DNA of 64,000 bases from Achromobacter xylosoxidans. GTDB lineage: Bacteria; Pseudomonadota; Gammaproteobacteria; Burkholderiales; Burkholderiaceae_B. A program made the translations under genes and the position numbers. Below, piece after piece: positions 8,371 through 16,612 of this stretch (position 1 is its first letter; each line of letters starts with the position of its first letter). The notes beneath the pieces are model-generated. The model was not told the origin of the DNA. It did not search any database and saw only the letters and a list, made by a program, of their open reading frames with translations. The stretch is from contig NZ_CP061008.1 in the NCBI RefSeq assembly GCF_014490035.1, forward strand, positions 5,580,001 to 5,644,000, read 5' to 3'.

Positions 8371-8985
8371 ATGGATACCGCATTGATCCTGCTGGTGCTT
8401 GTCGCGGCATGGCAGGTGCTGCGCGTGCGCTACCAGCGCGCCCGCATTGCGCTGCTGGGGCGTCATCTGGGCGGTTTGCAGCTTGAGCGCCACATGGAAA
8501 CACTGACGCAAGGCTACACACGCGCCATCCGCGAAGACACCGAAACACGCCAGCTACAGGTGCTGGAAACCTTCGCCCAGACCGAACGCGCCGTAGCGGC
8601 GCAAGTGCAGTCGCTGGCCGACGCCATGCAAAAGGAAAGTCCACAGGCTACCCGCGTGAGCACGCTCTCGTTCTGCGTGCCATACATCGAGCGCTTTCTG
8701 CCTGCAATGACACGGGATTTTCGTGAACTGCTGCACATCCATGCATCCGGCTTGCGCCATGTCGTGGACAACGAGAGCCACTGGGACGCAAGAGAACGCG
8801 CATACCACCTCTCGGCAGAGTTGTATCTGCTGCAACACAGTTGCCATTGGTTCTGCAAATCCCGCGCCGTGGCCGATGCACGGCTGATGCTGCGGCATCA
8901 GGTCGATCACCGGAAAGTCCTGGATTCAGTGTCTGCTGTTACCCGCTCGGCTTATCTGCGATGGCAAGGGGCCGATAAGCACTAG
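8371..8985 (+). CDS. Hypothetical single-pass membrane protein
   Basis: 204 residues. The ATG at 8371 has an AAGGA site 9 bases upstream; a TTG at 8338 is possible but less likely. One N-terminal hydrophobic helix (TALILLVLVAAW) is followed by a mostly helical, charged and glutamine-rich region that could form a coiled coil (about residues 30-90). A C-terminal part is rich in His, Tyr and Trp. I recognise no family and no catalytic motif. It stands alone between the tRNA-Gly terminator and a bidirectional terminator, so it is probably monocistronic. Confidence 0.65.
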   Translation: MDTALILLVLVAAWQVLRVRYQRARIALLGRHLGGLQLERHMETLTQGYTRAIREDTETRQLQVLETFAQTERAVAAQVQSLADAMQKESPQATRVSTLSFCVPYIERFLPAMTRDFRELLHIHASGLRHVVDNESHWDARERAYHLSAELYLLQHSCHWFCKSRAVADARLMLRHQVDHRKVLDSVSAVTRSAYLRWQGADKH

Positions 8986-9045
8986 GACCAACTGCGTCTC
9001 GTCCGCTCTGGCCCCGCTCAGCGCGCATTCTTAAGCAAGTCATTG

Positions 9046-9080
9046 AAAAAGGGGCGAATCTTTCGATTCGCCCCTTTTTC
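9046..9080. terminator. Bidirectional terminator between convergent genes
   Basis: Near-perfect hairpin: an AAAAAGGGGCGAATC arm, TTTC loop and GATTCGCCCCTTTTT arm. It serves the plus-strand hypothetical gene and the minus-strand autotransporter. Confidence 0.9.
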
Positions 9081-9157
9081 ATTTGGCCTGGATTCCAACC
9101 CGCACAGGCACAACGGACGCCGCAATCGCGATGCCTGTTGTGCCTTGCCGCGTCCGA

Positions 9158-12055
9158 TCAGAAGCGCACAGCCAGCTTGAGCACGCCCGACTGCTGGCGG
9201 TTGCCGCCGCCGAACTGCGCGTCGTACGCAATGCCGGCCGTCGTGTTGCGCGTGATCGCCATCTCGGCGCCCAAGCCCAACACTGCGGCGTCGCGCGCGA
9301 TCGGCACGCCCGTCACCGAGAACGTGCTGCCGCCTTCAAAGGCCAACTGCTGCTTGGGCTTCACATCGCCCATGGCATGGCGCCAGCCCAGCGACGCCGT
9401 CAAGCGCCCCGGCGTGCGGTCGGAGCCGAACTCCCAGCCGCCTCGCAGCCCCAGCGTGGTGCTGGTCACGTCATCGGAATTGCTGGACCCGTGCAGGGCC
9501 GCCGTGCCACCCGATTCCTCGAAGCCGCGCGTGCGCAGCTGGTTCCATGCCAGACCGGCAAAGGGTTCGATGGTGTAGGCATCGCCCAGCGGCAGCTTAT
9601 AGCCGAGTTCGGTGAACACCTGCGTCGACGAGGCGTGGTAGGACGACTCGAGACGCTGGTTCAAGCTGCCGGCCGCCACGTCGCGCTTCGCGTCGATGTC
9701 ATGCCAGGTGTAGGCTGCGCCGGCCATGAAGCGGATGTGGCCGGGGCCGGCCTGGAAGTTCCGTCCGCCAAACAGGGTCGCCGTATAGCTGTCCACATTG
9801 GTGCGCGAAGACGTATCGTCGATCGAGTTGTGGCTGCCGATGTAGCCGACCGCGCCGCCCAGGCGCCAGCCGCCGCCGACCGCGCCATCGCCGCCGACGA
9901 AGAGGCCGCCGGACGATTGGCTCAGGCTGGACGCGTCGCCGTCGCCGCCGAACTTGCTCCAGTTACCGAACGCTTGCGCCCACACCGGCGACGCGCCGCT
10001 TTGCGGCATGGCGTCGGACGAGGGCGCGCCCAATTGGGCCGTGGGCCGGCCGGCGACCACCGGCGCATCGAGGTTGCCGCGCAGATGGGACAACGGCAGC
10101 GTGCGCACGGTGTCGCCCTGGCTCAGCAGCACGCTCGCGGTGCTGGCGTAAGCCTCGCCCGACAGCATCCTCAAGGCCGAACGCGCTTCGTTCGGCGTCA
10201 TCGCGAGCACGGCCGCCGCCACCTGGCTGGCGCCGGTGTTCTTGCCAGCGGCGATGCCGCTGTCGACCAGGGAGGATCCGCTACCGGCGGACGGCGTTTC
10301 ATTGCCGGCGGTGGACGAACCGTTGCCGTTCGAGGACGAACCGTTGTCCGTCGACGTCGAGCCGTTGCCGTTGCCGTTCGAGGACGAACCATTGCCGGTC
10401 GACGTCGAGCCGTTGCCGTTCGAGGACGAACCGTTGCCCGTCGCGGGCGGCTCTTCCTTGTCCAGCGCGCCGCCCACGTTGCTCTCGTTGCCCGAACCGC
10501 CGATGCTGCCGATCGGCACATCATTGCGGGTCAGGGTCATGTACGCGTTCTTCGGGTCGTAGCTGAGCGTCGGCGTCAGGAACGCATAGCTGCTCGAAGC
10601 GCCGGTGAACTGGCCCTGGATGCCGCCATCCGCCGTCAGGATGTTGTAGGTCGTGCGCGGCGCGTAATTGCCGTCAGGACCCACGTGCGCCACGGTGCCG
10701 TCGAGGTAGGCGACGCCGGTGACGTGGATGCGGTCGCTGAGGTTGCTGGCCGGATCGGCATGCACGCGATAGATGGTGTTCTGGCCAAAGGTCAGGTTGC
10801 CGTTGACGGTGAGCGTGCCCATGGGCGTGCCATCATTGCCGGGAGAGATGACCGCGGTGGGATAGAGGTTGGTGGTGCCCACCTGGCCCACGCCTGCCAG
10901 CACCACTTCACGGCCGATGTCCATCGGGCCGTTCAGCTTGCCGTCGATTTCCAGGGCGCCGTCAGCGATCAGGATGGGGCCCGTGAGGCCGCTGCTGTCC
11001 GCGGTCAGGATGACCGATCCCGGGCCGGTCTTGACGAAGCCCTGCGTGCCCTGCAAGGGGTTGTCGATGGTGTCGACGAATTGGCCCGAAGCATAGGTGC
11101 CGTCGCCGACCACGATCGCGGGGGGATTGCCGCCGCTGCCGACCAGGGTGATGGGAGCGCCTTGCAAGCGGTAGCGATCGGTGGCGAACTGGATGCCCGA
11201 CACGCGCACCGGACCGGCGCTGCCGTCCACGTTCACCGTGCCGGCCGCGCCCGTGAAGATCGCGTAGCCGCCGTCGGGCAGGGCGCCCGTGGCATTGCTC
11301 GGACTGTTCCAGTTGGCGCTGGCCGCGCTCCAGGTGCCGTTGCCGCCGCCCGAGCGGGTCGCGGATGCCGCGCCGTTGCCATTCCACAGGTTGGTGGTGC
11401 TCGGCCCCAGGATGAGATTGATCTGCTTGTCGCCGGTCAGGTTCTGGATGGTCGCGGCAGGCGCGGAATCGCCCGAGACCGATCCCAGCGTCAGGCCGTT
11501 GCCGCTCAGGCTGCCGCCGTAGGACAGGATCCGGTAGTAGCCGGCGTTGACGCCCAGGGTGTTGACCGTGACGTTCAGCGTGGTGTTGTTGATGGCGGCA
11601 TTGCCGCGCACGGTGATGTTGTCGCCGGTGCCAGGTTGCGTAATGGGCAGCCCCGCGTAGCCGGTCTCGAAATTGAACACCGAGTTGTTCATCGACAGAT
11701 TGCCGTTGACGACCAGGTTGCCATTGGAGACGCCAGTAGGCGTGCCGACTTCATAGCCTGGCGCCACGCGCGCGCCGGACACATTGAGATCGCCGTTGAT
11801 CGAGCCAAAGCCCGCGACGGTGCCGTTCGAGTTCGCATTGACGTTGCCGCCCAACGTAACGCCAGAGCCGCCGCCATTGCCGCCGATCACCAGCGTGCCG
11901 CCGTTGACATCCACCCCGCCGGGGAAATTGGCCGAGCCGTCGAACACCTGCGTATTGCCCGACGTAACCGTCAGGTCCGCAGCCGCGACGCCACCGCAGT
12001 AGGACGCGCTCAGCGCGAGCGTCGCCGTCAGCCATTTCTTCGTGTCGTGTATCAA
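9158..12055 (-). CDS. Type V autotransporter with Ser/Gly/Asn repeat linker
   Basis: 965 residues. It starts at TTG (12055), chosen because GGAGG lies 8 bases upstream and the signal peptide (KKWLTATLALSASYCGGVAA) begins there. The passenger, about residues 26-530, is a glycine- and asparagine-rich beta-helix type sequence. Residues about 535-590 are a repetitive Gly/Ser/Asn/Thr linker. An alpha-helical segment (VLAMTPNEARSALRML) and a roughly 270-residue beta-barrel ending in LKLAVRF complete the type Va plan. No protease triad or RGD was seen, so an adhesin-like surface role is likelier than an enzyme. The upstream gap, shared with the sensor-kinase operon, carries phased palindromes. Confidence 0.93.
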   Translation of the reverse strand: MIHDTKKWLTATLALSASYCGGVAAADLTVTSGNTQVFDGSANFPGGVDVNGGTLVIGGNGGGSGVTLGGNVNANSNGTVAGFGSINGDLNVSGARVAPGYEVGTPTGVSNGNLVVNGNLSMNNSVFNFETGYAGLPITQPGTGDNITVRGNAAINNTTLNVTVNTLGVNAGYYRILSYGGSLSGNGLTLGSVSGDSAPAATIQNLTGDKQINLILGPSTTNLWNGNGAASATRSGGGNGTWSAASANWNSPSNATGALPDGGYAIFTGAAGTVNVDGSAGPVRVSGIQFATDRYRLQGAPITLVGSGGNPPAIVVGDGTYASGQFVDTIDNPLQGTQGFVKTGPGSVILTADSSGLTGPILIADGALEIDGKLNGPMDIGREVVLAGVGQVGTTNLYPTAVISPGNDGTPMGTLTVNGNLTFGQNTIYRVHADPASNLSDRIHVTGVAYLDGTVAHVGPDGNYAPRTTYNILTADGGIQGQFTGASSSYAFLTPTLSYDPKNAYMTLTRNDVPIGSIGGSGNESNVGGALDKEEPPATGNGSSSNGNGSTSTGNGSSSNGNGNGSTSTDNGSSSNGNGSSTAGNETPSAGSGSSLVDSGIAAGKNTGASQVAAAVLAMTPNEARSALRMLSGEAYASTASVLLSQGDTVRTLPLSHLRGNLDAPVVAGRPTAQLGAPSSDAMPQSGASPVWAQAFGNWSKFGGDGDASSLSQSSGGLFVGGDGAVGGGWRLGGAVGYIGSHNSIDDTSSRTNVDSYTATLFGGRNFQAGPGHIRFMAGAAYTWHDIDAKRDVAAGSLNQRLESSYHASSTQVFTELGYKLPLGDAYTIEPFAGLAWNQLRTRGFEESGGTAALHGSSNSDDVTSTTLGLRGGWEFGSDRTPGRLTASLGWRHAMGDVKPKQQLAFEGGSTFSVTGVPIARDAAVLGLGAEMAITRNTTAGIAYDAQFGGGNRQQSGVLKLAVRF
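10321..10444. repeat. In-frame tandem repeat inside the autotransporter gene (42-bp unit)
   Basis: Unit 1 is 10321-10362 (42 bp), unit 2 is 10363-10410 (48 bp, with an added GTTGCC hexamer) and unit 3 is a partial copy from 10411. It encodes a 14-residue Ser/Asn/Gly/Thr repeat on the minus strand. All unit lengths are multiples of three, so slippage would change linker length without breaking the frame. Confidence 0.85.
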
Positions 12056-12479
12056 CGTAAATCCTCCATGTTTTGATTAATAAATTTGATATCCAGGGCA
12101 TTACCGGATCGCTATAAAAGTATTATTAAGTAACCGGGTAAACCCAATGGCCGAAATAAGTTTTCGCGAAAAAAGGAGGCAATTTATACCCCTTTTCTTT
12201 CAATACCGAAAATTAATGAAGAGATACCATCTTTATTAATTAATTCAGCAACTTGGATACCATCCAAAACCTGAATAATCGAATATGGATACCATCCATT
12301 GGCGAAAAATAATTAAAATGGCCAATATCCGATTTATTTATTTTTTCTTGTTGGATACCATCCAAACCGATACAACTGGCGTTCGATTTCCCGACTTCCA
12401 AGCCATTCGGGAAACAAATTGACATAACCGGCGCGGGAACGAGGCGCGGCACCGGCCCGCTTCCAGAATTTTCTTATCC
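12056..12479. other. AT-rich divergent intergenic region
   Basis: A 424-bp gap between the autotransporter (minus) and sensor kinase 1 (plus). It is much richer in A and T than its neighbours. It must hold the promoters of both transcription units. Its main visible structure is the series of phased palindromes at 12221-12365. No ORF of note was found. Confidence 0.75.
12221..12365. promoter_or_regulatory. Five helically phased palindromic repeats (candidate operator array)
   Basis: The core GATACCATC occurs at 12223, 12256, 12288 and 12354. The best copies are TTGGATACCATCCAA (12253-12267 and 12351-12365) and ATGGATACCATCCAT (12285-12299), each with 6-bp inverted arms around ACC. The first copy has weaker arms (AGAGAT/ATCTTT). 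A degenerate copy, TGGCCAATATCC at 12319-12330, fills the missing position (8 of 12 matches). Aligned starts are 12221, 12254, 12286, 12319 and 12352, giving spacings of 33, 32, 33 and 33 bp, about three helical turns. Cooperative binding of a dimeric regulator on one face of the DNA is the simplest reading. Confidence 0.75.
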
Positions 12480-15344
12480 GTGAAGCCCGGCCCGGCCCCT
12501 ACCATCGTTTGCATGATGGCCGCCCCCAGCCTCCCCGACGGATACATGCCGGCAACCACCAGATTGCCGATGATCCTGCTGCACCTGCTCGCGATGGCGC
12601 TGCTGGCATGCATACTCATCGGCACGATGCTGTTGATGTACTGGTCGTTCAGCGACGAGGTGTCCAGTTACCGCCGCCGCATGAACGCCGCCGCCGACCG
12701 GGCGCAGATATTCTTCGACCAGCGCGAAACGCTGCTGCGGGCCGTGGCTGCCTCGTCGGTGCGCAACACCGACCGCATGCCGGCCCAGCACACGCCCAGG
12801 ACCTTCGGCCAGACCGGACAGATCAACGTGATCCCGCTGACGAACGGAGCGGACGCCTACGAATGGGCGCTGATTCTCACCCGCCGCAACCGGGCGGACG
12901 TAGCCGCCGCCAATGCGCGCATCGTCTACACAACGCTGGCAGACTCCGGCGCGACACGTCTGGCGGTGGACGACACGCGGCGGGACGGTCACCAGATTTC
13001 CAGGGAAGCGGAAAAATGGCTCTACGACGCGCTGGCGTCGCATCACGCCACGCCTGATCCGGACGACGGACGCGCGCCAGTCGTCTGGATCAGGCCCCTG
13101 ACGGACGCCACCGATCATCTGTTTCTCTACACGCCTCTGGACACGGCGGGCCGCGAGCAGACCTGGGTAGGGCTCGAAGTCGACGACATCGCTTCCGTCA
13201 TCACGGCGCAACATGCCAGCGACGGCGCAAGCTATGCGCTTTACGACAGCGACAGCCGGGTCGCCTTGCACGGCGGCCCCTCGCCTTCCGCCACCGGCTC
13301 GATGTCGGCGAGATTGACCCGCGACTCCTTCAGCTTCCAAGGCGCCAGCTGGCTTCCCCACAGCCTGGCGCTGAGCAAGGCGGTCGGCGAAGCCGGCTGG
13401 CGACTGATCTACTACGTGCCGACGCAGGACGTGCTGAAACATGGCGCATCCGCCTTCTGGGCTGTGGGCACGATCGCGGCCTGCCTGAGCACGGTGGTCC
13501 TGCTGGGGGTACGCCACATCAGGGAGACGCTGATTTCGCCCGCGATCCGGCATCAGACCGCGCTCATCGACAGCCTCGCCCTGAACCGGAAGATCATTGA
13601 CGTCGCGCCGATCGGGCTCAGCCTGGTTCGCCCCGCCGACGGCACCCAGGTCATATCGAACGAGACGGCGCGCCATCTGCTGGGCGCGCACGACAGGTGG
13701 CGCGAGGACACGCGCAGCGCTGGCGACCAGGCAGGCCGGCATGAGTATCAGCTTGGCGACGGACGCACCGTCTGCCTGACATACGCCGCGACCAGCTACC
13801 AATCGGAGAACGTCGTGATATGCGCCATCAGCGATATTTCCGCGCAGAAGGAAATTGAACACACCTTGCGCAGTGCCAAACTGGCTGCCGACCAGGCGAA
13901 TGACGCCAAAACCCTGTTCTTCGCCACGATCAGCCACGAAATACGCACCCCTCTGTACGGCATCCTGGGCACGCTGGAGCTGCTTGCGCTCACGCCCATG
14001 ACGAGCCAGCAGCAGCAATACCTTCAAACCGTCCAGCAATCCTCCTCGACCTTGCTGCGCACCATCAACGACACGCTGGACCTGTCCCGCATGGAGGCCG
14101 GCCACGAGGACCTGATCCTTTCGGAGTTCTCGCCCGCGGAGATGCTGGAAAGAGTCGTGGCCAACTATGCCGCTCGCGCCCAGGGCAAGGGGCTACAGAT
14201 TTTTTCCCTATCCGACACCGGTATGCCGGCAATGGTGAAGGGGGATCCGGTCCGGTTGCAGCAGATCCTCAACAATCTGGTGAGCAACTCGGTCAAGTTC
14301 ACCGAGGCGGGCCGGGTCGTGCTGCGAGGAACCGCGAGCGTCGTCGATCCTGGCAAGGTGACGCTGCGCTTCCAGGTCGCCGATACCGGCGTCGGCATAC
14401 GCGCGGAATCGCAAGCCCAGCTATTCGAGCCCTACTTTCGAGCGCATTCCGGGCTGGGCCGGGACGCGACCGGCACTGGCCTGGGCCTGGCCATCAGCCG
14501 CCGCCTGGTCGACCTGATGGGAGGCAGCCTGACCGTGGTCAGCGAGGTCGGCCTGGGTACCAGCATAACGTTCACCGTCGCGCTCGACGTAACCGAAATG
14601 GAACCGGCATCGCCCATAGCGCTACGACGCAGCGCCGTCTACGTCAGCGGCGCCATTCCGGAGGTCGTGGCGAACGCATGCGCGTGGCTGAACAATTGGG
14701 GCGCCATCGCCATACCCTATCGCGGGCAGAGCCATGGACAAGATGCCGACAACGCGGTCTTGCTGCAGACCTGGCCGCCCGGACTGACAGAAGCGTCTTG
14801 GGCCGGCAGCAGGGTGCGCGTGCTCGCCCCAGGCGCCGACCATGCTTCGATCGCGTCGCGCGGCGGCCGCCTCGGCGTCACCAGTCAGGGCAATCCATTC
14901 AGTATCGGAACCGCCGTAGGCATGGCCCAACACGGCCGCGAACAAGTCCTGCCGCCCTCTCCCGGCACGCAACGGCCTTCGCTGGGGCTACGGATCCTGG
15001 TGGTCGAGGACAACGCAATCAACCAGATCATCCTGCGCGAGCAACTCGAGTACTTGGGATGCTCAGCCACCATAGCCTCCAACGGCGGCGAAGCGCTGCA
15101 ACGCTGGGATCCCGACAAGTACGACGCCGTCATCACCGACATCAATATGCCTGTCCTGGACGGCTACGAGCTGGCCAGAGCCCTGCGCAAACTCGGCTAC
15201 CGGGGAACCATACTGGGCGTGACGGCCTGCGCGGCGCCCGAAACCATAACCAAGGCGCAGGAAGCCGGCATGAATCAGGTGCTGATCAAGCCCCTGCCCA
15301 TCCTGGCCCTGACCGCAACCTTGCACGCATACGCCGAAGGCTGA
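12480..15344 (+). CDS. Hybrid sensor histidine kinase 1 (HisKA-HATPase-REC, no HPt)
   Basis: Up to 954 residues from a GTG at 12480; an ATG at 12513 is an equally weak alternative, and neither has a clear ribosome site. Order: helix at about 30-52, a roughly 270-residue periplasmic sensor region, a second helix near 320-342, a PAS-like segment, HisKA with the intact H-box [10 protein letters not shown] (His486 from the GTG), and a HATPase with [18 protein letters not shown] and GTGLGLAI. The C-terminal receiver has VVEDN, Asp887 in ITDINMP and Lys in LIKPL. The protein ends right after the receiver, without an HPt domain. The REC-EAL gene follows after 6 bp. The overall plan resembles BvgS/RcsC/PvrS-type kinases. 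Confidence 0.92.
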   Translation: MKPGPAPTIVCMMAAPSLPDGYMPATTRLPMILLHLLAMALLACILIGTMLLMYWSFSDEVSSYRRRMNAAADRAQIFFDQRETLLRAVAASSVRNTDRMPAQHTPRTFGQTGQINVIPLTNGADAYEWALILTRRNRADVAAANARIVYTTLADSGATRLAVDDTRRDGHQISREAEKWLYDALASHHATPDPDDGRAPVVWIRPLTDATDHLFLYTPLDTAGREQTWVGLEVDDIASVITAQHASDGASYALYDSDSRVALHGGPSPSATGSMSARLTRDSFSFQGASWLPHSLALSKAVGEAGWRLIYYVPTQDVLKHGASAFWAVGTIAACLSTVVLLGVRHIRETLISPAIRHQTALIDSLALNRKIIDVAPIGLSLVRPADGTQVISNETARHLLGAHDRWREDTRSAGDQAGRHEYQLGDGRTVCLTYAATSYQSENVVICAISDISAQKEIEHTLRSAKLAADQANDAKTLFFATISHEIRTPLYGILGTLELLALTPMTSQQQQYLQTVQQSSSTLLRTINDTLDLSRMEAGHEDLILSEFSPAEMLERVVANYAARAQGKGLQIFSLSDTGMPAMVKGDPVRLQQILNNLVSNSVKFTEAGRVVLRGTASVVDPGKVTLRFQVADTGVGIRAESQAQLFEPYFRAHSGLGRDATGTGLGLAISRRLVDLMGGSLTVVSEVGLGTSITFTVALDVTEMEPASPIALRRSAVYVSGAIPEVVANACAWLNNWGAIAIPYRGQSHGQDADNAVLLQTWPPGLTEASWAGSRVRVLAPGADHASIASRGGRLGVTSQGNPFSIGTAVGMAQHGREQVLPPSPGTQRPSLGLRILVVEDNAINQIILREQLEYLGCSATIASNGGEALQRWDPDKYDAVITDINMPVLDGYELARALRKLGYRGTILGVTACAAPETITKAQEAGMNQVLIKPLPILALTATLHAYAEG

Positions 15345-15350
15345 CGAAAA

Positions 15351-16583
15351 ATGCTGTCCAAACTCAAAGTACTGGTACTGGATGATCACGCCTACCAATG
15401 CGCCTTGCTGAAAGACATGCTTGAGGAAGCAGGCTTCCCGCACGTCGACACGGCGCTCGACGCGCACGACGCCCTGGACCAGATCTGGAGAGAGAAACAT
15501 CAACTGGTGCTCATGGATGTGGACATGCCCGGCATGGACGGCGCGCAGTTCATTCATGAACTCGCCTGTCGCGGCCTGAATCCGATACTGGCTATCGTCA
15601 CGGGATGCTCCCGGCGGATGAGCAACAGCATCGGACTCATGGCAAAAGAGCGCGGATTCGCCGTCATGGCAAGCTTCATCAAGCCGGTTTCCACCGAGCA
15701 GATCGGCAGCCTGGCGGCAGGACTGCTGAGAAAGCAGACCGCCCTGGCGCCAGCGCGAACTCCCGCCGGCGCCGATCAGTCTCGACCTCTGCTCGACCGG
15801 CGCATGATCGAGAACGCCCTGCGCGACGGCAGTATCCAGGCCTGGTTTCAGCCGAAGAAATCACTCGTTTCCGGCAACATCGTCGGCGCCGAGGCACTGG
15901 TCCGCTGGCAGCACAAAGAACTGGGCCTGATGCTGCCCTCCTCGTTCCTCGCATCGCTGCGCGCCTACGATCTGGACCACGAACTGCTGCTGCGCATGTT
16001 GGACGATGGCCTGAGAGCCTATTCCATCTGGCGCGATCAAGGGCACCGCATTCCCATTTCGGTCAATCTTTCGGCCAGCCTGCTGGATCTTCCGCAGTTG
16101 CCCGACGAACTCCATGCCATGGTCTCCGGACTCGGCATACCCGCCTCGGACGTGACCTTCGAACTGCTCGAGGACGCGATGCCGACACTCGCCGGGCAGT
16201 TCCACATGGGAGCCAGCCGCCTGCGCCTGAAGGGGTTCGGGCTGTCGCAAGATGATTTCGGCAAGGGTTACAGCTCCATGTACAACCTCATCTCCACCCC
16301 CTACACCGAGGTGAAGATCGATCGCGCCTTCGTCAACGGCGCCGCGGCCGACGAGTCGCTGGCGGCCGCGCTGGTGGCGTCGATCCAGCTGGGACGGCAA
16401 CTGGGCTTGCAGGTGACCGCCGAAGGCGTGGAAACGCTGGAAGACCTGGAATTGCTACGACGGATCGGCTGCGATGTCGCACAAGGATTCCTTATTTCCG
16501 CAGCCGTCAACGTTGCGACCTTCTGCGAGTTGCTGGCCTACGAACCGAATTCCTATTTCGCCCCGCTGTCTCCGCCCCACTAG
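15351..16583 (+). CDS. Response regulator with REC and EAL domains (c-di-GMP phosphodiesterase), RocR/PvrR-like
   Basis: 410 residues. The N-terminal receiver (1-125) has VLDDH, phospho-acceptor Asp56 in MDVDMPGMDG and Lys in SFIKPVS. The EAL domain (about 150-400) keeps the catalytic set: E181-A-L in AEALVRW, the Glu of FELLED, QDDFGKGYSS, VKIDRAFV, AEGVET and QGF. It should hydrolyse c-di-GMP to pGpG under control of phosphorylation. It sits between two hybrid kinases on the same strand with 6-bp and 29-bp gaps. This is the architecture of P. aeruginosa RocR and PvrR, which act with kinases to control cup fimbriae. Confidence 0.93.
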   Translation: MLSKLKVLVLDDHAYQCALLKDMLEEAGFPHVDTALDAHDALDQIWREKHQLVLMDVDMPGMDGAQFIHELACRGLNPILAIVTGCSRRMSNSIGLMAKERGFAVMASFIKPVSTEQIGSLAAGLLRKQTALAPARTPAGADQSRPLLDRRMIENALRDGSIQAWFQPKKSLVSGNIVGAEALVRWQHKELGLMLPSSFLASLRAYDLDHELLLRMLDDGLRAYSIWRDQGHRIPISVNLSASLLDLPQLPDELHAMVSGLGIPASDVTFELLEDAMPTLAGQFHMGASRLRLKGFGLSQDDFGKGYSSMYNLISTPYTEVKIDRAFVNGAAADESLAAALVASIQLGRQLGLQVTAEGVETLEDLELLRRIGCDVAQGFLISAAVNVATFCELLAYEPNSYFAPLSPPH

Positions 16584-16612
16584 GGCATGCCGACATCGCT
16601 CCGATACCGGAT

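Noticed and set aside
10321..10444. CRISPR-like repeats
   Set aside because: Units are coding, in frame and without spacers; they belong to the autotransporter linker.
9083..12076. A 997-residue plus-strand ORF opposite the autotransporter
   Set aside because: High-GC shadow of the minus-strand autotransporter: no domains, low-complexity Ala/Arg/Gly, no ribosome site, and the opposite strand has a clear signal peptide and barrel.
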